From positions 62,001 to 126,000 of the forward strand of contig NZ_JAAOZT010000017.1 in the NCBI RefSeq assembly GCF_011947285.1: a DNA stretch of 64,000 nt, in the 5' to 3' direction. Below are positions 37,846 to 46,757 of this stretch, in pieces; positions within the stretch are counted from its first letter, which is position 1, and each line of letters opens with the position of its first letter. This DNA comes from Glaciimonas immobilis. GTDB lineage: Bacteria > Pseudomonadota > Gammaproteobacteria > Burkholderiales > Burkholderiaceae_D. The translations under genes were made by a program, and so were the position numbers. Below the pieces are notes generated by a model. That model was not told where the DNA came from, ran no database searches, and saw nothing but the letters and a program-made list of their open reading frames with translations.

Positions 37846-38592
37846 ATGCGGATTTTTTCTAAATCAACGCTGACTGCGGCCTTGCTGGTCGCAGGTTCCT
37901 TTGCACCCCTGGCGCATGCCGGCATGTTTGACGACGATGAAGCCCGGCGCGCAATCCTTGATATACGCAACAAGGTCGATGCGGTCAATGCCCGTCTTGA
38001 TAGCAAGGCGGATAAAAGCAGTTCACTCAGTCTGGCCGATCAGAGCGAGCAATTGAATCAAGAGATCGCTAAGCTGCGGGGCCAGATCGAAGTGCTGACC
38101 AATGAGGTCGCCAATACGCAACAACGTCAGAAAGATTTTTACGTCGATCTGGACAATCGTTTGCGTAAGCTGGAACCGCAAAAGGTTAACGTTGACGGAC
38201 AGGAAGTCAGCATAGATCCGAACGAGCAGAAATCGTATGACGCAGCGCTGGCCAGCTTCAAGGGCGGCGACTACAAAGGCGCTACTGTTGCGTTCACCGA
38301 CTATCTCAGACGCTATCCGACATCGGGCTTTGCACCTTCAGCACAATACTGGTTGGGTAACTCGTACTTTGCGCAACGCGACTACAAAAACGCTATCGCA
38401 GCACAGCAAGTGGTGGTCAGAAAATATCCTGACAATCCAAAAGCCGCTGACGCGCTGTTAAATATGTCGAGTAGCTACACCGAGTCCAAGGATAAGGTCG
38501 CAGCCCGCAAAGCGCTGGAGCAAGTCATTGCACAGTATCCTAATACGCCTGCCGCGGTCACGGCTAAAGAACGGCTGGGAAACCAGAAGTAA
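37846..38592 (+). CDS. cpoB: cell-division coordinator CpoB (YbgF)
   Basis: Periplasmic protein with signal peptide (cut after AHA, around residue 24), a trimerising coiled coil (about 45-100), and TPR repeats from about residue 125 (YDAALASFKGGDYKGA; AQYWLGNSYFAQRDYKNAI). It links peptidoglycan synthesis with Tol-driven constriction. The ATG at 37846 is preferred to an in-frame TTG at 37837. Ends the tol-pal cluster. Confidence 0.93.
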   Translation: MRIFSKSTLTAALLVAGSFAPLAHAGMFDDDEARRAILDIRNKVDAVNARLDSKADKSSSLSLADQSEQLNQEIAKLRGQIEVLTNEVANTQQRQKDFYVDLDNRLRKLEPQKVNVDGQEVSIDPNEQKSYDAALASFKGGDYKGATVAFTDYLRRYPTSGFAPSAQYWLGNSYFAQRDYKNAIAAQQVVVRKYPDNPKAADALLNMSSSYTESKDKVAARKALEQVIAQYPNTPAAVTAKERLGNQK

Positions 38593-38646
38593 ATGAGGCT
38601 ATTTGCAGTAATTTTTCGCATATGAGAAATAAAAGCCAAGAGTCGT

Positions 38647-38676
38647 TTGACATAGTGGCTACACCTTCTCTATAAT
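38647..38676 (+). promoter_or_regulatory. sigma-70 promoter of the first tRNA-Lys
   Basis: TTGACA (38647-38652), 18 bases, TATAAT (38671-38676): two consensus boxes, 12 bases before the tRNA. Confidence 0.85.
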
Positions 38677-38687
38677 AGCGATCTTTC

Positions 38688-38763
38688 GGGTCGTTAGCTC
38701 AGCTGGTAGAGCAGCGGACTTTTAATCCGTTGGTCGCAGGTTCGAATCCCGCACGGCCTACCA
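38688..38763 (+). tRNA. tRNA-Lys(TTT), copy 1
   Basis: 76 bases with encoded CCA; anticodon loop CTTTTAA with anticodon TTT, D-arm AGCTCAGCTGGTAGAG, T-arm GTTCGAATC. The acceptor ends G1-T72 as a wobble pair. Identical to copy 2. Confidence 0.95.
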
Positions 38764-38771
38764 CGAATAAA

Positions 38772-38806
38772 AAAGGGTTTTAGACAAAATCTAAAACCCT
38801 TTGTTA
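38772..38806 (+). terminator. terminator after tRNA-Lys copy 1
   Basis: Stem AAAGGGTTTTAGA with TCTAAAACCCTTT, loop of five, then a T-rich tail. Confidence 0.85.
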
Positions 38807-38871
38807 TTTTCAGAATTTTGAAAGAAATATTGAAAATGATGCAGTACCGTTTTTAGCAGTAGCACTATTTT

Positions 38872-38947
38872 GGGTCGTTAGCTCAGCTGGTAGAGCAGCG
38901 GACTTTTAATCCGTTGGTCGCAGGTTCGAATCCCGCACGGCCTACCA
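38872..38947 (+). tRNA. tRNA-Lys(TTT), copy 2
   Basis: Same 76-base sequence as copy 1, 108 bases further on, with its own terminator. A recent gene duplication or gene conversion keeps the pair identical. Confidence 0.95.
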
Positions 38948-38954
38948 ATATATG

Positions 38955-38990
38955 AAGGGTTCTGGATAATTTATCCAGAACCCTTTTGTG
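38955..38990 (+). terminator. terminator after tRNA-Lys copy 2
   Basis: Stem AAGGGTTCTGGATAA with TTATCCAGAACCCTT, then TT and a T-rich tail. It resembles the copy 1 terminator in position and outer stem only. Confidence 0.85.
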
Positions 38991-39180
38991 TTTTGTAGGG
39001 CTATTTTTTTGACGAAGTATTCCGCATCAACGCCCATGCTCTGGTCTTTGCATGATGCCGACACCATCCCCAAAATACAAAACCATTTATCTTATTTCAA
39101 AGTTTACTTTTCCGATCTTTCGTCCGAAAGATATAGGGAACACAGCATGGCATCGCATCGCATCGCGCTACGTTTTACCA

Positions 39181-39708
39181 CTACTGGCCAACCCCACTGA
39201 GTCCAATCAACGCACCAGCGGCCAGAAACCACAACGGATGTACGCGGCTCCTCATCGTTCCAAGCGCGCACAAAAATGTTATCGCTCCCAGTATCCAGGT
39301 ATGAACAGATGCCTGCGTGATCAGCGCAGCGCTGGCTGCCACCAAACCTACGGTCACGGGCACCAGGCCCGCCTGCACCACGGAACGCCAGCGCGCATCT
39401 TTAAATCGCGTCCAGTAATGCAAGGCGATACCGGTCAATATCGACGACGGTCCAAATTTGGCGATGGAGGTAACCAGCACGCCTTGCCATCCTGCGACAT
39501 GCCAGCCAACTAGTGTGACAACCATCATGTTTGGTCCGGGGGCGGCCTGCGCTAACGCAAACATGGCACTGAATTCGCGGGCGGTCATCCAATGATGCAG
39601 ATCGACTACCTGGCGCTGCATTTCTGGCAGGATGGTATTGCCACCGCCAAACGCGAGCAACGACAGCTGTGAAAAAATAGCTGCAAGAGAGAGAAGAATA
39701 GCGCTCAT
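39181..39708 (-). CDS. chrA2: chromate transporter, second single-domain subunit
   Basis: One CHR domain of about 175 residues with the family motifs LSLLAFGGGNTILPEM and ALAQAAPGPNMMVV, several membrane helices. Together with the preceding gene it makes the short-chain ChrA pair that works as a heterodimer in other bacteria, exporting chromate or related oxyanions. The ATG at 39708 overlaps the upstream stop as ATGA and has GGTGG five bases ahead; an ATG at 39723 is also possible. Confidence 0.88.
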   Translation of the reverse strand: MSAILLSLAAIFSQLSLLAFGGGNTILPEMQRQVVDLHHWMTAREFSAMFALAQAAPGPNMMVVTLVGWHVAGWQGVLVTSIAKFGPSSILTGIALHYWTRFKDARWRSVVQAGLVPVTVGLVAASAALITQASVHTWILGAITFLCALGTMRSRVHPLWFLAAGALIGLSGVGQ

Positions 39709-40346
39709 GCTGCCCACCGCCACGTTACCAAAACACTGACAGGAACTAACACCAGCATCGTCGGTAATAACGGCAGGCGCAACACTGCAATCCCCAAGAA
39801 AAACGCACTGGCGAGCATTATTGCAAGCGGCTTGCGCCGCAGTGGTGCGGCCATCTTGAGCGCCGTCGAAACAAGCAGTCCCGCAGCAGCAGCTGCGAGG
39901 CCAGCAAACATGTGCGCGATATGTGCATCATTCTGAAACCGCGCATAAATAATCCCTAGCCCGATCACGATGGCAGTGGGCGCAGCGATCAATCCCAGAA
40001 GCGACGCAATAGCGCCGCGAATACCGCGAAACTGGAGTCCAACCGCGACCGAGAGGTTAATAATGTTACCGCCCGGCAGAAACTGACAAAGACCGAGCAA
40101 ATCGGTGAATTCTGCGCCGGTCAGCCAGCCCCGCTGATCGACCAGCATACGCCGCGCTAACGGCAGAACGCCACCAAACCCAATCAATCCTAATCCGAGA
40201 AATCCACGGAACAGTGCTGGCACCGTTGGTGGCTCTTGGGTGACGGGCTGATGCTGTTGTCGACTTAAAGGCGGCGCTTGCTGCAAGGTTTGTTTCGAGG
40301 TCGGTGGCGGGTTGCGGCCGACTATGTCGCCTTTACTGCTGAACAT
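39705..40346 (-). CDS. chrA1: chromate transporter, first single-domain subunit
   Basis: CHR-domain membrane protein of about 213 residues: LGLIGFGGVLPLARRMLV and LCQFLPGGNIINLSVAVG correspond to the FGGP and PGP motifs, with variations (FGGV, PGG). A polar, Pro/Gln-rich N-terminal tail of about 45 residues precedes the domain. The ATG at 40346 follows AAGGAG by six bases. Coupled to the second subunit gene. Confidence 0.88.
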   Translation of the reverse strand: MFSSKGDIVGRNPPPTSKQTLQQAPPLSRQQHQPVTQEPPTVPALFRGFLGLGLIGFGGVLPLARRMLVDQRGWLTGAEFTDLLGLCQFLPGGNIINLSVAVGLQFRGIRGAIASLLGLIAAPTAIVIGLGIIYARFQNDAHIAHMFAGLAAAAAGLLVSTALKMAAPLRRKPLAIMLASAFFLGIAVLRLPLLPTMLVLVPVSVLVTWRWAA

Positions 40347-40672
40347 ATATTTCTCCTTACTCAAAAACTATTGAATCGGTCAGTGGGGGCGTGACACGTT
40401 CGCGGAGCGAGTCAAGCCGGCGAGGAATCTGTTGCAGCTGCATCCCTCCTGCAATCTGACGCAGGTTCGCACAAATGATAGCGTCTGAAATTTACCTTTG
40501 TATCACTGCTTAACGATATTTTATGTCAACAGATACACATGCGCCGACAAATAGGTCGAGACTGATCGAACAACGTCCGCGCCGTTATCGCTACTTTGGC
40601 GTTAGACTCATCTTCAATTTAGCCGTGGAGCAAGGTCGGATAGCACGTGGGGCTCCTGGGAGCGGACATAAA
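40347..40672. other. upstream region of the chromate transporter pair
   Basis: About 325 bases with no supportable gene. It separates the chr pair from the yceI terminator and should include the chr promoter. No ChrB-like regulator is encoded here. Confidence 0.4.
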
Positions 40673-40702
40673 AAAACCGCTGCGGTAACCGGCAGCGGTT
40701 TT
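40673..40702 (-). terminator. terminator of the b561/yceI operon
   Basis: Perfect stem AAAACCGCTGC / GCAGCGGTTTT with an eight-base loop. On the minus strand it is followed by a run of seven T, 25 bases beyond the yceI stop. Confidence 0.9.
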
Positions 40703-40727
40703 CCAATGGTACTCTTCGTTGACAGAA

Positions 40728-41306
40728 TTAATCCTGTCTCACGCCTTCAACCTGAATTTGCAGCTTCACTTGCTGCTTAAAACCCATTGTTTTGCCAAAA
40801 TCGATACCGAAATCGTCGCGGTTAAATTCACCTTCGACGTCCGCTCCGCAGATTTCGCGCTTCAACATCGGGTTGATTTTGCAAAGAAATTTATCGATCT
40901 TAAGATTGACTTTTTTGGTCACGCCGTGCAGCGTCAAATCTCCGGCCACTTCTGTCGGCACATCGCCCTTAAACTTGGAAAACTTTCCTGTATAGGTAGC
41001 CTCCGGAAATTTAGCAACATCAAACATGTCCGGACCTTTGGCATGCTCATTCAGTTTGTTGAGACCGAAATCGATGGAAGCAGGATCAATTTTAACTTCA
41101 ATTGTCCCTGATTTAGCCGAACGATCAATCACGACAGATCCACTATTCTTGGTAAACTTGCCGCGCCATGTTGACATGCCACCCATGTGATCCGCTTCAA
41201 AACTTGGAAAAGTGTGCGATGGATCCAAGGTATAAGTTACCGGAACGGCCAGTGCAGCACCCGCAGACAACACCAACAAGGCAGCAACCAAAGTGCGTAA
41301 TTTCAT
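40728..41306 (-). CDS. YceI family periplasmic protein
   Basis: Signal peptide ([20 protein letters not shown]) and the lipocalin-like YceI barrel, which binds long isoprenoid or lipid molecules: [19 protein letters not shown] and [12 protein letters not shown]. 192 residues from the ATG at 41306, with AAGGA six bases upstream. Third gene after cytochrome b561 and another YceI, a common grouping thought to concern quinone-linked or lipid redox processes. Confidence 0.9.
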   Translation of the reverse strand: MKLRTLVAALLVLSAGAALAVPVTYTLDPSHTFPSFEADHMGGMSTWRGKFTKNSGSVVIDRSAKSGTIEVKIDPASIDFGLNKLNEHAKGPDMFDVAKFPEATYTGKFSKFKGDVPTEVAGDLTLHGVTKKVNLKIDKFLCKINPMLKREICGADVEGEFNRDDFGIDFGKTMGFKQQVKLQIQVEGVRQD

Positions 41307-41437
41307 CGTTTTCCTTTTCATTTATTTAATGACTTAAATGGCTTTGCTATCACTCGGCCGGGTAACGCAAAAAATACTTCACCCATCAAACTGCGCATGG
41401 AAGCTCCTTGCGGATTTGACGTTTTATCGTTGACGAT

Positions 41438-42004
41438 TTATTTTTTTACAGCTGTGACGATACGAAATTTAATCTGTACTTCATCGGCAACGACCGACGT
41501 GTCTTTCCAGTCGCCCTCCCCTATGCTGAACGCGTTGCGTTTGATCGGCAGCACGCCGTCAAATACGTTAACGCTGCCGTCCTGCTTATAAGTCGCAGCG
41601 ACCACCACGTCCTGCGTATGGCCTTTGATGGTGAGCTTGCCCGCGACGTCGTATTTGCCCGCGGTACCTTTGATACTGCTTGAGACGAAGGTCGCTTTTG
41701 GATACTTAGCCGTATTAAACCAATCCTTGCCGCGCACTTCCTTGTTGTACTCTTCGTCGCCGATATCAAAACTAGCCATGTCGATATCAACTTTGGCAGA
41801 TGATTGCGCTAACTGTGCGGGGTTAAAATTGACCGTTGCATCAAATTTTTTAAACTTGGCATTCATCGGCACGCCCAGCTGTTTGGCAACGATGCTCACC
41901 GCGCTTTTTGCCACGTCCAGTTGCGCCCATGCTGTGTTCGCGATCCAGCCCCCACTGCAAATCAAAGCTAATACGATCACCGATTTTGTACGCAAATTTT
42001 TCAC
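41438..42004 (-). CDS. YceI family periplasmic protein (second paralogue)
   Basis: 188 residues with a signal peptide (cut near AWA) and the YceI fold (AQSSAKVDIDMASFDIG; GKLTIKGHTQDVVV). Diverged from its neighbour. It starts with GTG at 42004, supported by AAGGAG eight bases upstream (42013-42018). Between cytochrome b561 and the other yceI on the same strand. Confidence 0.9.
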   Translation of the reverse strand: MKNLRTKSVIVLALICSGGWIANTAWAQLDVAKSAVSIVAKQLGVPMNAKFKKFDATVNFNPAQLAQSSAKVDIDMASFDIGDEEYNKEVRGKDWFNTAKYPKATFVSSSIKGTAGKYDVAGKLTIKGHTQDVVVAATYKQDGSVNVFDGVLPIKRNAFSIGEGDWKDTSVVADEVQIKFRIVTAVKK

Positions 42005-42083
42005 TTATACTACTCCTTAATTTTCTCGCCGGAAATACCAATGCCTGCTCATATACCGCATATAAATTTAACGCGCACTGGCA

Positions 42084-42635
42084 TTATTTCAGGAATGGCA
42101 GCATGCGGCCCAAGGTGCCGTCGCGGTCAATGAGCTGATGCTTCAGTGCCGCGAGAATGTGCGCTACAACGATAGTCGCCATGAGGTAATTCAGCCACAC
42201 GTGGGTCGGTGCAAGAATTGTTTTTAACTGATCATTTTTTTCAATGAGCATCGGCATCTTGAACAACCCAAGATACACCACCGGAACACCCGCCGCAGCG
42301 CTATAAAGATAACCTGTTACCGGTATCACGATAATCAGAACATAAAGCACCTGATGCACTACATGCGCGGCCTGCTGCTGCCAGCGTGGCATCCCGGGTG
42401 GCAAAGCGGGAGCGGGATGCAGGAGTCGCCAGGCAACGCGAATTACCGCTAGACCAAAGATTGTGACGCCTAACCATTTATGCCAGGAAAACAGCTTGAG
42501 CTTTTGCGGCGTAAGACCATGAATACCGGTCATATACCAGCCAATTCCAAATGCTGCAAAAATTAATAATCCCACCAGCCAGTGCATGCTAATAGCAGTA
42601 GTGGTGTAGCTAGTCGGGCTATTTATATTTTTCAT
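42084..42635 (-). CDS. cytochrome b561 family protein
   Basis: Four-helix di-heme membrane cytochrome of 183 residues. Helix-borne histidines are visible in AISMHWLVGLLIFAAFGIGWYM, FSWHKWLGVTIFGLAVIRV, HVVHQVLYVLIIVIPVTGYL and HVWLNYLMATIVVAHILAAL. First gene of the b561-yceI-yceI operon. It probably transfers electrons between the quinone pool and a periplasmic acceptor. Confidence 0.92.
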   Translation of the reverse strand: MKNINSPTSYTTTAISMHWLVGLLIFAAFGIGWYMTGIHGLTPQKLKLFSWHKWLGVTIFGLAVIRVAWRLLHPAPALPPGMPRWQQQAAHVVHQVLYVLIIVIPVTGYLYSAAAGVPVVYLGLFKMPMLIEKNDQLKTILAPTHVWLNYLMATIVVAHILAALKHQLIDRDGTLGRMLPFLK

Positions 42636-42984
42636 GTATTCATTAATATGCAGGTTGCTGACGGGGCAAGGCCTTGACTGTACCGTAAGTCGCAGAGTTC
42701 CGCATCGCCGGAAAACGATTTATTCAAATTTCTTGAATGAAATAACTGGAAGGTAGCAGAACAGGCGCTCTCCGAGGGCTTACGGAGGAAGTTACACACA
42801 AATTATCGTACCACGTGACTGTAATAAGCGCGGGGTGACTGCCCGTCAAAGCTTTGCTGCAGATGCACCAAAGCACCGCACGTCATACAATAGCGGTATT
42901 GGACTATCAACATCATCATTAATAGCCATATCCCGTTACACCCGCCCCTACCAATCCCACCCAACTTACAAGGGAGTAGTTTCC
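42636..42984. other. divergent intergenic region b561/quinone oxidoreductase
   Basis: No gene is seen. Although an open frame extends the next gene upstream to 42835, the AGGGAG site and family length place its start at 42985. Confidence 0.45.
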
Positions 42985-43965
42985 ATGCGCGTAATTGAAA
43001 TCACAACGCCCGGAGCACCAGAAGTATTACAGGTCCGCGAACGTCCAATGCCGGTGTTTAAAGCGGGCGAGTTACTGATCAAGGTGCACGCTGCAGGTAT
43101 TAACCGCCCCGACGTGTTTCAGCGTGCTGGCAATTATGCCCCGCCGCCCGGTGCGTCCGACCTGCCTGGCCTGGAGATTGCGGGCGAAGTTGTCGATGGA
43201 GACTTCAGTGATACGCCGTTCAAAAGAGGGGATCTGGTTTGTGCACTAGTGCCCGGCGGTGGCTATGCAGAATATTGCACCACGCCGAGCGTTCAGTGTT
43301 TGCCGATCCCTAAAGGCTGGACAACGTTAGAGGCCGCCTCTCTGCCTGAGACTTTTTTTACGGTATGGAGCAATGTTTTTGAACGAGCAAAACTGACAGG
43401 AAACGAAACCTTACTGGTTCAGGGTGGCAGTTCAGGCATCGGGGCCGCGGCAATACAGATAGCAACTGCGCTAGGGCATAAGGTCTTTGCCACCGCCGGT
43501 TCGGACGAAAAATGTCGTGCTTGTGAGGTATTGGGAGCGGTCCGCGCGATTAACTACCGCACTGAAGATTTTGTCGCGGTCATCAAGTCACTAACCGACG
43601 GCAAGGGCGTGGATGTCATTCTGGATATGGTGGCGGGGGATTATGTGCCGCGGGAGATCGATTGTCTGGCGGATGATGGCCGACTGGTTTTTATTGCGAC
43701 CTTGGGTGGGCATAGCGCTAAGCTGGATTTCCGTAAAATCATGATGCGTCGGCTGACGCTAACCGGTTCGACATTACGCCCGCGGCCGATTGCGTTTAAG
43801 GGCGCAATCGCTGCGGCCCTTCAGGCGCGGATTTGGCCGTTGCTGGAAGCGGGCAAAATCAAGCCGGTTATTTTTCAGACTTTTCCTTTTGAACAGGCTG
43901 CTGACGCGCATGTGTTGATGGAGGGGAGTAGTCATATTGGGAAGATTATGTTGACGATGGATTAG
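42985..43965 (+). CDS. NAD(P)H:quinone oxidoreductase (zeta-crystallin/PIG3-like)
   Basis: Medium-chain dehydrogenase/reductase without zinc ligands; reduces quinones with NADPH. 326 residues: AAGINRPDVFQRAGNYAPPP, LPGLEIAGEVV, and nucleotide-binding LLVQGGSSGIGAAAIQIA followed by VFATAGSDEKCRA. AGGGAG lies eight to nine bases before the ATG at 42985. Relatives occur widely in Burkholderiales; the physiological substrate is unknown. Confidence 0.92.
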   Translation: MRVIEITTPGAPEVLQVRERPMPVFKAGELLIKVHAAGINRPDVFQRAGNYAPPPGASDLPGLEIAGEVVDGDFSDTPFKRGDLVCALVPGGGYAEYCTTPSVQCLPIPKGWTTLEAASLPETFFTVWSNVFERAKLTGNETLLVQGGSSGIGAAAIQIATALGHKVFATAGSDEKCRACEVLGAVRAINYRTEDFVAVIKSLTDGKGVDVILDMVAGDYVPREIDCLADDGRLVFIATLGGHSAKLDFRKIMMRRLTLTGSTLRPRPIAFKGAIAAALQARIWPLLEAGKIKPVIFQTFPFEQAADAHVLMEGSSHIGKIMLTMD

Positions 43966-44013
43966 GTTGATAATGATCTTGCAGAACCATATAAACAACC
44001 ACTAAGGGCTCAC

Positions 44014-44568
44014 ATGAAATCTTCAGCAATTTTTACTGCGGCAGGTTTGGGTGCAATTCTGTCGTTGGCAGTGGGCCTGGCCCATGCAGAGGCCATGCGC
44101 GTGACTTCCACTTCTTTTTCTGACGGCGGCGTTATGCCCGCCTTGTACGCTGGCGAGGGCCCGGGTTGCGGGGGAAAAGGTATGTCGCCTCAAGTTTCCT
44201 GGTCAAATATACCGGCTGGCACCAAATCTGTCGCTATATTGTTATTCGATCCAGATGGCAATAAAGGACTCGGGGTATCGCATTGGGTTGCCTACAATAT
44301 TGCGAGCGACAGCGGTCAATTGAAAGAAGGTGCAGGACAAGTCGACAGTGCCGAGATCACCGTTGGAAAAAATATCGGTGGTCAAGCTGCCTACCGTGGA
44401 GCTTGCCCTCCAGTCGGAGATATTCCACATCATTACGTGATGACAGTCATCGCTTCCGACCTCGCACCGATGAGTCTGCCTAAAGGGCTGAGCCGTGACG
44501 AACTGCTGGCGGCGTTAAAAGGCCACACGTTTAATGGGCAAAGTGTCGTGGGCCGATATGGGCACTAA
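44014..44568 (+). CDS. YbhB/YbcL family PEBP-like protein
   Basis: 184 residues with a signal peptide (cut after AHA or AEA, about residue 25), then the phosphatidylethanolamine-binding-protein fold: MSPQVSWSNIPAGTKSVAIL with the DPD that follows, and YRGACPPVGDIPHHYVMTV. Exported, unlike cytoplasmic E. coli YbhB. Function in bacteria is not established. Confidence 0.9.
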   Translation: MKSSAIFTAAGLGAILSLAVGLAHAEAMRVTSTSFSDGGVMPALYAGEGPGCGGKGMSPQVSWSNIPAGTKSVAILLFDPDGNKGLGVSHWVAYNIASDSGQLKEGAGQVDSAEITVGKNIGGQAAYRGACPPVGDIPHHYVMTVIASDLAPMSLPKGLSRDELLAALKGHTFNGQSVVGRYGH

Positions 44569-44609
44569 TGCTTACGCAATAATTTGCACTGATTAACCTC
44601 TTCCCGCAG

Positions 44610-44644
44610 TAAACAAAAAGCGGCTTTAAGTAGCTTTTTGTTTA
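44610..44644. terminator. bidirectional terminator
   Basis: Perfect 12-base stem TAAACAAAAAGC / GCTTTTTGTTTA with an 11-base loop, between the convergent YbhB-like and cytochrome c genes. A- and T-rich arms would serve both strands. Confidence 0.75.
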
Positions 44645-44663
44645 TTACCATGCGCTTATTGCG

Positions 44664-45980
44664 TTACTCCATCGGTACGCTGCGATAACGGTTTACGTCG
44701 GAGGGGGAGACCAGCGTGGCACTGTTGCCCCATGAATTCCGAATGTACGACACCACCGCAGCGACTTCACTATCTGTGAGATCTTGCGCAAATGGCGGCA
44801 TGCCATAGGGGCGCGGATTGCCCGCCGTGGTCGGCGCGAAGCCGCCGTACATCACTACCCGTATCGCGTTCACTGCGGACGGCATCGTGATTGCACGATT
44901 GCCGCTTAAGGGTGGATAGGCCGGTAGTGCGCCTTTGCCAGAGGTCATGTGGCACGCGACGCAATTGTCTTTGTAGACTTTGGCCCCGAGTGTCAGGACC
45001 TGATCAATCTCGTTCGGTCTTGCATACTCTTTCTCCGCCGCCGGTCGCGCATCCGGACGGGGTAAAGTTTTGAGATAAACCGCCATTGCGGTGACATCGT
45101 CGTCATGCAAGTACTGCAAACTGGCAGCGACCACTTCTGCCATCGGGCCGAACACCGCACTCCGTGGCGAGACGCCGGTTTTTAACAGTGCAACGATATG
45201 CGATATCTCCCAATCGCCCAGACCGACTTCAACGTCCGAGGTCAGGGATGGCGCGTACCAGTTCACTACCGGGATAAAGCCCCCGCCCAATTCACCTTTA
45301 AGGTCCAGTCCGCCCAATGCATTACGTGCCGAATGGCAAGCGCTACAATGCCCGAGACCCTGTACCAGATAGGCACCGCGATTCCATTCTACTGATTGAG
45401 TACTCTCAGGTTGATACACACCGGGTCGGAAATACAGGGCACGCCAACCGTATAACAGGACGCGATTGTTATACGGAAAACGTAACTGCGGTGCGGAGTT
45501 GGATTGCTTTACCGCGGGGATACTTTGCAGGTAAGCAAACATTGCATCCGCGTCTGCACGAGACACTTTTGTGTAGTTGGTATAAGGAAAAGCAGGATAC
45601 AGCAAACTCCCATCCTTAGACTTGCCGTTGTGGAGCGCTCGCCAAAAATCATTCGCGCTCCAACTGCCGATACCGGTTGCATGATCGGGCGTTAAATTGG
45701 GCGCATAGATGGTACCAAACGGGGTCACGATGGCACGACCACCGGCATATTCCGGCCCGCCGCGTACCGTATGGCATGCCATGCAGTCACCCGCGCGCGT
45801 CAGGTAAGCCCCGCGCGCTATCTGATCGGTCAATTGGTGCCCCACTAGCGGCGGCGCTGTCTGGTTAGCACGTGGGTCGGCATCGTCCAGATTCAGGATA
45901 AATAACCCTCCGAGGACCAGCGCGCCCAGCGCGACCAGACAAGCAAATGCCCATAACAAACGCCGTTTAAACCGTGTCAT
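44664..45980 (-). CDS. triheme cytochrome c (alcohol/gluconate dehydrogenase subunit type)
   Basis: Membrane-anchored periplasmic cytochrome of 438 residues. The N-terminal helix FACLVALGALVLGGLFIL is followed by three heme sites, CMACH (near 66), CSACH (near 213) and CVACH (near 340). The layout matches cytochrome subunits that take electrons from flavin or PQQ dehydrogenases (GIGSWSANDFWRALHNG; YPAFPYTNYTKVSRADADAMF). No dehydrogenase subunit is adjacent, so its electron donor must lie elsewhere. Twelve bases after the diheme cytochrome gene, hence cotranscribed. Confidence 0.92.
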   Translation of the reverse strand: MTRFKRRLLWAFACLVALGALVLGGLFILNLDDADPRANQTAPPLVGHQLTDQIARGAYLTRAGDCMACHTVRGGPEYAGGRAIVTPFGTIYAPNLTPDHATGIGSWSANDFWRALHNGKSKDGSLLYPAFPYTNYTKVSRADADAMFAYLQSIPAVKQSNSAPQLRFPYNNRVLLYGWRALYFRPGVYQPESTQSVEWNRGAYLVQGLGHCSACHSARNALGGLDLKGELGGGFIPVVNWYAPSLTSDVEVGLGDWEISHIVALLKTGVSPRSAVFGPMAEVVAASLQYLHDDDVTAMAVYLKTLPRPDARPAAEKEYARPNEIDQVLTLGAKVYKDNCVACHMTSGKGALPAYPPLSGNRAITMPSAVNAIRVVMYGGFAPTTAGNPRPYGMPPFAQDLTDSEVAAVVSYIRNSWGNSATLVSPSDVNRYRSVPME

Positions 45981-45992
45981 TCTGTTCTCCGC

Positions 45993-46757
45993 TTAATTCG
46001 GGACGCTGCCACAGGCAAGCGGAAGTTTGGTGAGCAAAGGCGGGACGGCGGCTGCACCTGCCGGTACGGGCTGCGCTGCCAGCCATCCGGCTACCGCGCC
46101 AATATCTTCGGCGCTCAGTCGCTTAGCAATCTGCGACATACAATCCGGTGCCGCAGCATGACGCACGCCAGTCTGCCAGGCGCCAATCTGCGCCACCAGA
46201 TAATCACTCGGCAGACCCAATAGTCCTGGGACCGCTGGCAACACACCGGTCATGGCGTTGCCGTGGCAAGCGATACAGGCAGGGATTTTTTTGGACACGT
46301 CACCGTTTTGAACCAGCGTTTGCCCGCGCTTAAAATCTATGGTCGACAAGGTAAATCGCTGAGCGGCGGGATATGGTGGATGTTGATCGGAGAAATACTC
46401 TGCAATTTCGTGCAGATAAGCATCCGTCATATGATCGACCATATAAGTCATCATTGGATACTGACGCCGTCCGCTTCGGAAATTAATAAGCTGGTTATAT
46501 AAATAACCTGCGGGTTTGCCTGCGATACGCGGATAGTATCCATCGCTGGCTGCCCGTCCTTGCTTGCCGTGGCAAGCGGTACAGGCGATTAGGCGCTGTC
46601 CGATAGTGTCCGGTACCGGCAAATTATCGACATTTGCGGCAGCCACGTGCGCGCTCATTGCGATGCTGATGCCAATGCCAAGTAAAACCACGTTTTTGTT
46701 GATACATGGGACTACATGCCCGACACGAAGTAATCGTGGGACCAAAAAAAATGACAT
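45993..46757 (-). CDS. diheme cytochrome c (c4-like)
   Basis: 254 residues: signal sequence (VVLLGIGISIAMSAHVAAA), then two class I heme domains with CTACHGKQG (near 58) and CIACHGNAM (near 161), the arrangement of cytochrome c4. Followed directly by the triheme cytochrome gene. The pair probably passes electrons from the periplasm to a terminal oxidase. The N-terminus is long; a start further inside is possible. Confidence 0.88.
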   Translation of the reverse strand: MSFFLVPRLLRVGHVVPCINKNVVLLGIGISIAMSAHVAAANVDNLPVPDTIGQRLIACTACHGKQGRAASDGYYPRIAGKPAGYLYNQLINFRSGRRQYPMMTYMVDHMTDAYLHEIAEYFSDQHPPYPAAQRFTLSTIDFKRGQTLVQNGDVSKKIPACIACHGNAMTGVLPAVPGLLGLPSDYLVAQIGAWQTGVRHAAAPDCMSQIAKRLSAEDIGAVAGWLAAQPVPAGAAAVPPLLTKLPLACGSVPN

